This document shows, piece by piece, positions 24,737-32,014 of a DNA stretch of 64,000 nucleotides. Within the stretch, counting starts at the first letter, position 1, and the number at the start of each line of letters is the position of its first letter. The stretch is taken from positions 434,001 to 498,000 of the forward strand of contig NZ_CANNEZ010000002.1 of NCBI RefSeq assembly GCF_947503795.1, given 5' to 3'. The stretch comes from an uncultured Jannaschia sp. (GTDB lineage Bacteria; Pseudomonadota; Alphaproteobacteria; Rhodobacterales; Rhodobacteraceae). Made by a program: the position numbers and the translations under genes. Under the pieces are notes generated by a model. That model was given only the letters and a program-made list of their open reading frames with translations, was not told where the DNA came from and did not search any database.

Positions 24737-25252
24737 ATGTCCCTCAATTTCAAGTTGACTCTCGTGCTCGGCCATGCGGCCTCGGGAAAGAGCCGGTTCG
24801 CGGAAAAGCATGCAATAGCATACGGCTACGCGCGGACTTATGTCGCGACCGCCAGAATCCTTGATAAAGAGATGCAATCCAAGGTTGTAGCGCATCGCGC
24901 CGACCGGGGGCCGGACTGGACGCTGGTGGAATGCGACCGCGACTTGGCGGCGGCCTGTTCACAAGCCCGTGATCGGCAGGTCTGGCTGATCGATTGCGCC
25001 ACGATGTGGCTGACGAACCTGATGATGGACGAGGCCGAGTGGCGCCCCGCGGCCGAAGCGTGGATCGCGGCGATGGCGACGTCGCCGGCCCGCTTCGTGG
25101 TCGTCTCGAACGATGTCGGCGGCGGCGTGACGCCGGACAACGCGCTGGCCCGGCGCTTCCAGCGGGCGCAGGGCGCGCTCAACCAGATGCTGGCCGAGGC
25201 GGCGGACGGCGTGGCGCTCGTGACCGCGGGCTTGCCGCAATGGCTGAAGTGA
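24737..25252 (+). CDS. cobU: Adenosylcobinamide kinase / guanylyltransferase
   Basis: 171 residues. The P-loop reads LGHAASGKSRFAE (usually GGxRSGKS), followed by VATARILDKEMQSKVVAHRADRGPDWTLVE and the CobU motif VSNDVGGGVTPDNALARRFQ. It phosphorylates adenosylcobinamide and transfers GMP in the late aerobic cobalamin pathway (called CobP in alphaproteobacteria). ATG at 24737 chosen since the upstream frame overlaps the rpoH start. It is divergent from rpoH by 100 bases and overlaps the next gene by 13 bases. No B12 riboswitch fits in the gap. Confidence 0.93.
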   Translation: MSLNFKLTLVLGHAASGKSRFAEKHAIAYGYARTYVATARILDKEMQSKVVAHRADRGPDWTLVECDRDLAAACSQARDRQVWLIDCATMWLTNLMMDEAEWRPAAEAWIAAMATSPARFVVVSNDVGGGVTPDNALARRFQRAQGALNQMLAEAADGVALVTAGLPQWLK

Positions 25253-25803
25253 CGCGGCTCTGGCTCGTCCGTCACGGGCCGACCCATGCCAAGCGGATGA
25301 TCGGCTGGACCGATCTGCCCGCCGACCTGACCGACACGGCTGCGCTCGACCGGCTGCGCGCGGCGCTGCCGGATGCGCCCGTCATCAGCAGCGACCTCGT
25401 CCGTGCCACCGCCACGGCGGATGCCATCGCCGGGGCGCGACCGCGCCTGCCGCATGACCCCGACCTGCGCGAGTTCCACTACGGCGCCTGGGAGGACCAG
25501 ACCTTCGACGCGATCGACAGCCCTGCGCTTCGCCGCTACTTCGACGATCCCGGCCCGCATCGTGCCCCCGGTGGCGAGAGCTGGAACGACGTGGCCGCCC
25601 GCGTCGGGCGCGCGCTGGCCCGCCATGCGGAGGGCCCGGACCTGATCGTCGTCGCCCATATGGGCGTGATCCTGACCCAATGGGCGCGGGCGACGGGGTT
25701 GAAGCCGTTCGATGCCCTGGCACAGAAGATCGACAACCTCAGCCTGACCCGCATCGACCTGCACCAGGGCGGGATGGTGCCGGTCTCAGCCAACCGTCTC
25801 TGA
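25240..25803 (+). CDS. Histidine phosphatase family protein, candidate alpha-ribazole phosphatase
   Basis: 187 residues. RHGPT has the phospho-accepting His12 with Arg11, Glu78 in REFHYG and the second His140 in VAHMGV, which match the phosphoglycerate mutase-like clan. It overlaps cobU by 13 bases, so a role in cobalamin nucleotide-loop assembly, as a CobC-type alpha-ribazole-5'-phosphate phosphatase, is plausible. Many members of this clan have other substrates; the assignment is by context only. Confidence 0.8.
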   Translation: MAEVTRLWLVRHGPTHAKRMIGWTDLPADLTDTAALDRLRAALPDAPVISSDLVRATATADAIAGARPRLPHDPDLREFHYGAWEDQTFDAIDSPALRRYFDDPGPHRAPGGESWNDVAARVGRALARHAEGPDLIVVAHMGVILTQWARATGLKPFDALAQKIDNLSLTRIDLHQGGMVPVSANRL

Positions 25804-25821
25804 CCCGCGAAGGACATCCAC

Positions 25822-26712
25822 ATGACTCACCAGATCCTGATCGGCGACCGCGCCTATTCGTCCTGGAGCCTGCGCGGTTGGCTCCTGTTCCACGCGTTCG
25901 GCCTGCCGGTCGAGGAGCACCGCACGAAAATGTATTCGGACGACTTCGCGCGCGATCTCGAAGCCTGGGCCCCGGCGCGCACGGTGCCGACGGTGCGCAC
26001 CCCCGAGGGCGGCCTCCTGTCGGACAGCCTCGCCATCGCCGAGCATCTGGCCGAAACCTTCCCCGAGGCCGGCCACTGGCCGCGTGAGGCGAAGGCCCGC
26101 GCGCTCGCCCGCTCGATCGCCGCCGAAATGCATTCGGGCTTCACCGCGCTGCGCGGCGCCTGCCCGATGAACCTGCGCGTGAAATGGGAGGGGTTCGAGG
26201 CGAGCGAGGCGGTCGCGGCGGATCTCGCGCGGCTCTCCAGGCTCTGGACGCTGGCGCGCGGGATGGCCGGGCAGGCTGCGAACGGGGGCCCGTGGCTCTT
26301 CGGGGCCTATGGCGCGGTCGATGCCTTCATGGCGCCCGTTGCGATGCGCATCGCGGGCTACGGCCTCGCCACCGACGACGTGATGGCGCCCTATGTCGAC
26401 GCGCATCTGCACCACCTCCCACTCCGGCGCTGGCGGGCGATGGGCGAGGCGCGGAACCGCACGCTCCACGAATACGACATGGACCTCGCGACCGGCCGCT
26501 TCCCGATGCCCCGACCGATCGCCGCCGAAGCGGTGGCGAACGGCCCCTCGGCCAACGCGGCCTGTCCCTATTCCGGCCTGCCGGTGACGCATTTCCTGAA
26601 GGTGGACGGCCGCATCTGGGGGTTCTGCAACGCGTTCTGCCGGGACAAGACGATGCACGACCCCGAAGCCTGGCCGGCCTTCATGGCTCTCCTCGACAAG
26701 CCGGCCCGATAG
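25822..26712 (+). CDS. Glutathione S-transferase with a YHS-like C-terminal domain
   Basis: 296 residues, about 70 longer than a normal GST. Residues 1-80 form the thioredoxin-like domain (ILIGDRAYSSWSLRGWLL, with ARTVPTVRTPEGGLLSDSLAIAEHL), 90-215 the helical domain. The added tail holds CPYSGLPVTHFLKVDGRIWGFCNAFCRDK, with Cys248, Cys269 and Cys273 followed by HDPEAWPAF, closely resembling the metal-binding YHS/TRASH domain. It may sense or bind a metal. Follows the phosphatase gene after 18 bases. Confidence 0.83.
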   Translation: MTHQILIGDRAYSSWSLRGWLLFHAFGLPVEEHRTKMYSDDFARDLEAWAPARTVPTVRTPEGGLLSDSLAIAEHLAETFPEAGHWPREAKARALARSIAAEMHSGFTALRGACPMNLRVKWEGFEASEAVAADLARLSRLWTLARGMAGQAANGGPWLFGAYGAVDAFMAPVAMRIAGYGLATDDVMAPYVDAHLHHLPLRRWRAMGEARNRTLHEYDMDLATGRFPMPRPIAAEAVANGPSANAACPYSGLPVTHFLKVDGRIWGFCNAFCRDKTMHDPEAWPAFMALLDKPAR

Positions 26713-26788
26713 CCCGCCCGGCGGGCGGCATTAACCCTATCCTAACCCTGTGCGAGCGACATACGGGGTGACAGGGAAGGGCCCCCGC

Positions 26789-28297
26789 ATGCTGGCACAT
26801 ACCACGACGGTGGCGTTCGAGGGTCTCGAAGCCCGTGCCGTGGACGTGCAATGCGCGGTCTCGCCCGGCCTGCCCGGCTTCTCGATCGTCGGCCTGCCCG
26901 ACAAGGCGGTGTCCGAGGCGCGCGACCGCATCCGCACCGCGCTGGCCGAGCAGGGCATCGCGCTTCCCTCGAAGAAGGTCACGGTGAATCTCTCGCCTGC
27001 CGACTTGCCGAAGGAGGGCGCGCATTTCGACCTCCCGATCGCGCTGTCGTTGCTGGCGGCGCTGGAGCTGGTGCCGGCTGAGGCAGTCGCCCGCGCGGTC
27101 AGCATCGGCGAGATGTCCCTCGACGGCAGCCTCGTCGCGGTGGCGGGGGCGTTGCCCGCGGCGGTGACGGCGGGATCGCTCGACGCGGATCTCCTCTGCC
27201 CCGAAGCCTGCGGCCCCGAAGCCGCGTGGGTCGGGGCGACGCCGGTCTATGCGGCGCGATCGATCAAGGCTCTGATCGACCACCTGACGGGCAACGCGCC
27301 GCTCGACCGGGCCGCGAGGGGTCGCCTGCCCGACCCGATCGCCGGACCCTGCCTGCGAGATGTGCGGGGACAGGAGCGCGCCAAGCGCGCCCTCGAGATC
27401 GCCGCCGCTGGTCGCCACCATCTCCTCATGTCCGGGCCGCCGGGCGCGGGGAAGTCGATGCTGGCCGCGCGACTGCCGGGCCTCCTGCCGCCGCTCTCGG
27501 CGATGGAATCGCTTGAAACCTCGATGATCCATTCGCTCGCCGGTACGCTGGACGAGGGCGGCATCCTGCAGGCGCGGCCCTTTCAGGAGCCGCACCATAC
27601 CGCGTCGAAGGCGGCCATCGTCGGCGGCGGCAAGCGCGCGGGGCCGGGGCAGATCAGCCTCGCCCATAACGGCGTGCTCTTCATGGACGAGTTCCCGGAG
27701 TTCCAGCGCGAGGTGCTCGAATCCCTCCGACAGCCCATCGAGACGGGCGAGGTGACGATCGCGCGCGCCAATGCCCATGTCCGCTATCCCTGCCGCTTCC
27801 TTCTGGTGGCCGCCGCCAATCCTTGTCGCTGCGGGATGCTGTTCGATGCCGATGCCGCCTGTTCGCGCGCGCCGGTCTGCGGCGAGGATTACATGAAGAA
27901 GATCTCCGGGCCCCTGATGGATCGGTTCGACCTGCGCCTCGAAGTGCCCGCGGTCGAGATCGCGGACCTGTCCCTGCCGCAATCGGGCGACGGCTCGGCC
28001 GAAGTGGCGACCCGCGTGGCCGCCGCCCGCGCCCGGCAGGCCGAGCGCTTCGCGGACGATCCGGCGGTGACCGTGAATGCCGACGTCGCGGCGGACGCGC
28101 TGGCCGAGGTGGCGACGCCGGACGCGGATGGGCAGGACATGCTCCTGAAGGCCGCGGACCGGTTCCGCCTCTCGGCGCGCGGGTATCACCGGGTGCTCAA
28201 GGTCGCGCGCACCATCGCCGATCTCGACGCCAGCGACGGCGTCCGCCGCCCGCATGTGGCCGAAGCGCTGTCCTACCGGCTGGTGACCCAGCCCTAG
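26789..28297 (+). CDS. comM: YifB/ComM-family Mg-chelatase-like AAA+ ATPase
   Basis: 502 residues, the usual length. N-terminal domain [25 protein letters not shown] (Lon-protease-like ChlI fold), Walker A GPPGAGKS at 216-223, LFMDEFPEF, and the C-terminal Mg-chelatase domain [19 protein letters not shown]. ComM is a helicase that promotes branch migration during natural transformation. The start ATG follows GGGAAGGG. A CCTAACCCT/TTAACCCTAT pair lies 40-58 bases upstream. It overlaps gshB by 4 bases, 3' end to 3' end. Confidence 0.93.
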   Translation: MLAHTTTVAFEGLEARAVDVQCAVSPGLPGFSIVGLPDKAVSEARDRIRTALAEQGIALPSKKVTVNLSPADLPKEGAHFDLPIALSLLAALELVPAEAVARAVSIGEMSLDGSLVAVAGALPAAVTAGSLDADLLCPEACGPEAAWVGATPVYAARSIKALIDHLTGNAPLDRAARGRLPDPIAGPCLRDVRGQERAKRALEIAAAGRHHLLMSGPPGAGKSMLAARLPGLLPPLSAMESLETSMIHSLAGTLDEGGILQARPFQEPHHTASKAAIVGGGKRAGPGQISLAHNGVLFMDEFPEFQREVLESLRQPIETGEVTIARANAHVRYPCRFLLVAAANPCRCGMLFDADAACSRAPVCGEDYMKKISGPLMDRFDLRLEVPAVEIADLSLPQSGDGSAEVATRVAAARARQAERFADDPAVTVNADVAADALAEVATPDADGQDMLLKAADRFRLSARGYHRVLKVARTIADLDASDGVRRPHVAEALSYRLVTQP

Positions 28298-29256
28298 GCG
28301 CGCCGGCGCTCGATCGCATCCCAGATCAGGGCGGCGGCATCGGTGCCGTCGAAGCGACGGAGTTCCTGCAGTCCTGTGGGCGAGGTGATGTTGATCTCGG
28401 TCAGCCAGTCTCCGATCACGTCGATCCCGACGAAGATCTGGCCCGCCTCGCGCAGGCGGGGGCCGATCGCGGCACAGATCTCGCGATCCCGCGCGGTCAG
28501 GTCGACCTTCTCGGGACGGCCGCCGACATGCATGTTCGACCGGGTCTCGCCCGCGGCGGGGACGCGGTTGATCGCGCCGACCGGCTCGCCATCCACAAGG
28601 ATCACGCGCTTGTCGCCCTTCGAAACGGCTGGCAGGAATTTCTGCATGATCAGCGGCTCGCGATTGATCGCGCTGAACATCTCGTGGAGCGAGTTGAGGT
28701 TGCGGTCCTCGGGCGTCAGGCGGAACACGCCTGCGCCGCCATTGCCGTAGAGGGGCTTCAGGACGACGTCGCCATGCCGGGCCTTGAAGTCCTTCAGCGT
28801 CTCGAGGTCGCGCGCGATGGCCGTCGGCGGTGTGAGATCGGGGAAGTCGAGCACCATCAGCTTCTCGGGCCAGCCCCGAACCCAGGTGGGGTCGTTGACC
28901 ACGAGCGTGTCGGGGTGGATGCGGTCGAGGAGGTGGGTGGTCGTGATGTAGGACATGTCGAAGGGCGGATCCTGCCGCAGCCAGATCACGTCCATATCGG
29001 CGAGGTCGAGCATCTCGAGCGGGCCGAGATCGACATGGTTGCCGACCTCGCGGCGCAGCGTCATGGCCTGCCCCTTGGCGACGATGCGCCCTTCGACATA
29101 GGCGAGCCGTTCCGGCGTGTAGTAGTGGATCTCGTGCCCGCGCGCCTGCGCGGCGATCGCCAGCTCGAACGAGCTGTCGGCGTCGATATTCACATCTTCG
29201 ATCGGGTCCATCTGGAAGGCGACGCGAAGCGGTGCGGCGGACGGGGTATCGGACAT
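28294..29256 (-). CDS. gshB: Glutathione synthetase
   Basis: 320 residues, the usual length. N-terminal domain [38 protein letters not shown]; the ATP-grasp domain has [18 protein letters not shown] and [13 protein letters not shown] with the loop [11 protein letters not shown]. It joins gamma-glutamylcysteine and glycine. It follows yraN on the same strand (114-base gap) and belongs to the rsmI-yraN-gshB group; a GST is encoded 1.6 kb away. Confidence 0.96.
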   Translation of the reverse strand: MSDTPSAAPLRVAFQMDPIEDVNIDADSSFELAIAAQARGHEIHYYTPERLAYVEGRIVAKGQAMTLRREVGNHVDLGPLEMLDLADMDVIWLRQDPPFDMSYITTTHLLDRIHPDTLVVNDPTWVRGWPEKLMVLDFPDLTPPTAIARDLETLKDFKARHGDVVLKPLYGNGGAGVFRLTPEDRNLNSLHEMFSAINREPLIMQKFLPAVSKGDKRVILVDGEPVGAINRVPAAGETRSNMHVGGRPEKVDLTARDREICAAIGPRLREAGQIFVGIDVIGDWLTEINITSPTGLQELRRFDGTDAAALIWDAIERRRA

Positions 29257-29370
29257 CGGGGCCTCCAGCCTGGCATGTCCGTTCTAGATGGCGCAGCCGC
29301 GACGGGGAGGCAACGTGCCCTGCGCGGGACCGCCCCTGCGCAGATGCGCAGCCCGGAGCCGCACGACCGA

Positions 29371-29727
29371 TCAGCAGGTATAGAGCGCGTTCTCGATGAT
29401 CTCGATTCGGCCGGTGGCATCGACGAGGGCGACATCGAAGCGGACGCAACTGTTCAGCCCGTCGGGAAGCCCGGCCATGTATTCGCCCGCGCAATCGAAC
29501 ATGCGCTTCGTCTGACGGGGCGTGATGCGCTGGGCCGCGGCGGCGTGGGTGTCGCTTTTCTTGACCTCGACGAAGACCGTCTCGTCGCCGTCGGAGACGA
29601 TCACGTCGATCTCCCCGCCCTGGCCGCGCCAGCGTTTGGCCAGCACGGGGCAACCGGCACGGGCATAGAGGCGCGCCACACCGTCTTCCGCCGCGAGGCC
29701 GGCATGGTATGACATCGATCCGCTCAT
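29371..29727 (-). CDS. YraN/UPF0102 family protein
   Basis: 118 residues. The pattern GLAAEDGVARLYARAGCPVLAKRWRGQGGEIDVIVSDGDETVFVEVKKS keeps the PD-(D/E)xK-like core (GEIDVI, EVK), suggesting a nuclease fold, though no substrate is established for the family. The ATG overlaps the rsmI stop by 4 bases, as in many bacteria. Usual length for the family is about 120. Confidence 0.9.
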   Translation of the reverse strand: MSGSMSYHAGLAAEDGVARLYARAGCPVLAKRWRGQGGEIDVIVSDGDETVFVEVKKSDTHAAAAQRITPRQTKRMFDCAGEYMAGLPDGLNSCVRFDVALVDATGRIEIIENALYTC

Positions 29728-30578
29728 CCGTCGTCCTTCATCCGAAGCGCCAGGTCGTAGATCAGCTTACGCGACACACCGGTCCGTTCGGAAACGTCTT
29801 TTACCGCGGATTTTACCGACCCGCCCTCCATCGCGGCGGCCAGTTCCGCGCGGAGCGAGGCCTCATCGGCCTCCGCGCGCGCGGCGCGGTCGATCACGAC
29901 GACGATCTCGCCGCGCGGAGTTTCAGCCGCGTAGGCCTCCGAGAGCGCGACGAGATCGCCCGTCCGCACCTCCTCGAACTTCTTCGTCAACTCTCGGCAG
30001 ATCGCGGCGCGGCGGGGTCCGAGGGTGGCGGCGGCGTCCCGCAGGAACGCCGCGAGCCGCTTGGGCGACTCGTAGAGGACCAACGTGGCCGGCACGTCGC
30101 CAAGCTCGGCCAAGGCCGCCTTCCGCGCCGCCGATTTCGGCGGCAGGAAGCCCGCGAAGAGGAACCGGTCGGTCGGGAGGCCCGCGACGCAGAGCGCGGC
30201 CAGCACCGCGCTGGCCCCCGGTGCGGCGCGCACTGCGATCCCCGCCTCGCGCGCCTCGACCCCCAGCTGGAACCCCGGATCGGCCACCAGCGGCGTGCCC
30301 GCCTCGGACATGTAGGCGACCGACTTGCCGTCGCGCAGCGCCGCCATCAGCCGCGGTCGCGCGGCGGGGCCGTTGTGGTCGTGATAGGGCACCAGCGCTC
30401 GATCACCGAGTGCGATGCCGTGGATCTCCATCAGGCGGCGGAGCGAACGCGTGTCCTCGGCCGCCAGCACGTCCGCCCCGCCCAGAAGATCGAGCGCGCG
30501 CAGCGTGATGTCGCGCGCCGCCCCGATGGGCACCGCCACGAGGTGGAGCCCCGGTTCGATCGTGCCGCTTCCCGCCAT
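29724..30578 (-). CDS. rsmI: 16S rRNA (cytidine-2'-O)-methyltransferase RsmI
   Basis: 284 residues, AdoMet-dependent tetrapyrrole-methylase fold: HLVAVPIGAARDITLRALD, VAYMSEAGTPLVADPG, APGASAVLAALCVAGLPTDRFLFAGFLPPK. It makes Cm1402 in 16S rRNA with RsmH's m4. ATG chosen with GAGGGAG ahead; an in-frame ATG six codons upstream is possible. Divergent from the LpoA-like gene across 106 bases, a conserved order. Confidence 0.95.
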   Translation of the reverse strand: MAGSGTIEPGLHLVAVPIGAARDITLRALDLLGGADVLAAEDTRSLRRLMEIHGIALGDRALVPYHDHNGPAARPRLMAALRDGKSVAYMSEAGTPLVADPGFQLGVEAREAGIAVRAAPGASAVLAALCVAGLPTDRFLFAGFLPPKSAARKAALAELGDVPATLVLYESPKRLAAFLRDAAATLGPRRAAICRELTKKFEEVRTGDLVALSEAYAAETPRGEIVVVIDRAARAEADEASLRAELAAAMEGGSVKSAVKDVSERTGVSRKLIYDLALRMKDDG

Positions 30579-30602
30579 TTCGCTCCCTCGCCCCATTCGT
30601 CG

Positions 30603-30631
30603 TTTACGCGCCCCGGAGCGCGCACTAGCTT
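30603..30631 (+). promoter_or_regulatory. Candidate promoter for the LpoA-like gene
   Basis: TTTACG (30603-30608), 17-base spacer, TAGCTT (30626-30631), 54 bases before the ATG, in the divergent gap to rsmI. Confidence 0.35.
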
Positions 30632-30684
30632 GACCGCGAACAAGATATGCCCGGACACGGGCGAGTTCCGGGGAGCACACCACA

Positions 30685-31872
30685 ATGTCCATCACGTCCG
30701 TCCGATCGCTATGGGTCTCACTGGCAGGGCGCGCGCGCAAGGCGGCGGGGCTCGCCCTCGTATCCGGCGCACTCGCCGCCTGTAATGTCGCGCTGCCCGG
30801 CGGCGGCTCGGGCGGGGCCGGGGTCAGCGGCAGCGGCGCGACCGAAGTGGCGCTCCTGGTGCCCCACGGGTCGAGCCGCGGCACCGATGCGGGCGTCGCG
30901 CGCAGCCTCGAGAACGCGGCCCGGCTTGCGGTGGCGGATCTGGGCGCGGGCGCGGTCAACCTGACGGTCTATCCGACGCAGGGCACGCCCGGCGGCGCAG
31001 CGGGCGCGGCGTCGCAGGCCGTCGCCGCGGGCGCGCAGGTGATCCTCGGCCCGCTCTATGCGGACAACGCGGCGGCCGCCGGGGTCGCGGCGGCGGGATC
31101 GAACGTCCCCGTGCTCAGCTTCTCGAACAACACATCGATCGCGGGCGGCAATGTCTGGGTGCTCGGCAACACCTTCGAGAACACCGCCGAACGCCTGCTG
31201 ACTTATGCCGCGCGTCAGGGTCGCAACCGCGTGCTGGTCACCCATAACGACCAGACCGCCGGCCAGATCGCGCAGGCCGCGATCGTGCGCGCCGCGCAAG
31301 GATCGGGCGCGCAGGTGACCGGATCGGTCGCCTACGACCTCAGCCAGCAGGGCATCGTCTCGGCCGTCCCGACCATCGCGGCGCAGGCGCGGGCGACCAA
31401 TTCCAACGCGGTCTTCCTGACGGGCAACACATCCGGCGACCTGCCGGTGATGGCGCAGCTCCTGACCGAGGCCGGGATCGGCGGCGAGGAGTTCCGCTTT
31501 CTCGGGCTGACCCGCTGGGACATCCCCGCCGAGGCGGTCCAGCTTCCGGGCCTGCAGGGCGGCTATTTCGCGCTGCCCGACCCCGCGCCGGGCCAGCAAT
31601 TCGCCGCCCGCTACGCCGCGGCCAATGGCGGCAATCCGCATCCGCTGGCCGGTCTGGCCTATGACGGGATGGCCGCGATCGGCGCCATCGCACGCAACGG
31701 CGGCACGGTGGGGCGCTCCACGCTGACGAACCGCGCTGGCTTCGCGGGCACGAACGGGGTATTCCGCCTGCGCGCAGACGGCACGATCCAGCGTGCGCTG
31801 GCCGTCGCGCAGATCGTGAACCGTCAGATACAGGTGGTCAGCCCTGCCCCCAACAGCCTCGCCGGTTCGTAA
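30685..31872 (+). CDS. Penicillin-binding protein activator, LpoA/LppC-like lipoprotein
   Basis: 395 residues. Lipobox LAAC (Cys33) behind a long basic-hydrophobic signal gives an outer-membrane lipoprotein. The body is a type I periplasmic-binding fold (VALLVPHGSSRGTDAGVARSL, ILGPLYADNAAAAGVAA, PVLSFSNNTSIAGGNVW, HPLAGLAYDGMAAIGAIA). In gammaproteobacteria LpoA activates PBP1A; alphaproteobacterial members lack the N-terminal TPR part, as here, so the partner is unknown. Divergent from rsmI, the conserved place for this family. Confidence 0.88.
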   Translation: MSITSVRSLWVSLAGRARKAAGLALVSGALAACNVALPGGGSGGAGVSGSGATEVALLVPHGSSRGTDAGVARSLENAARLAVADLGAGAVNLTVYPTQGTPGGAAGAASQAVAAGAQVILGPLYADNAAAAGVAAAGSNVPVLSFSNNTSIAGGNVWVLGNTFENTAERLLTYAARQGRNRVLVTHNDQTAGQIAQAAIVRAAQGSGAQVTGSVAYDLSQQGIVSAVPTIAAQARATNSNAVFLTGNTSGDLPVMAQLLTEAGIGGEEFRFLGLTRWDIPAEAVQLPGLQGGYFALPDPAPGQQFAARYAAANGGNPHPLAGLAYDGMAAIGAIARNGGTVGRSTLTNRAGFAGTNGVFRLRADGTIQRALAVAQIVNRQIQVVSPAPNSLAGS

Positions 31873-32014
31873 CGCACCGGCCGCCCTCGCCCTCGCCCTG
31901 CCCCCCGCCCCCGCCGCGCCCCTGATCGCGGCGGAGGCGGAGATCTTCGACGAGCGCGCTGTCGCGGCGGCACTGGCCGCGGCGGCACGCTCGGAGGATC
32001 CGCGCCGCGAGACG

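Noticed and set aside
26731-26749. TAACCCT repeat resembling a telomere-like or regulatory element
   Set aside because: Only two copies; too short and no link to a known binding site, so it is only mentioned with comM.
26681-29653. 990-residue minus-strand open frame over comM and gshB
   Set aside because: Shadow frame; contains Arg/Ala-rich low-complexity sequence, and the real genes in the region account for the coding signal.
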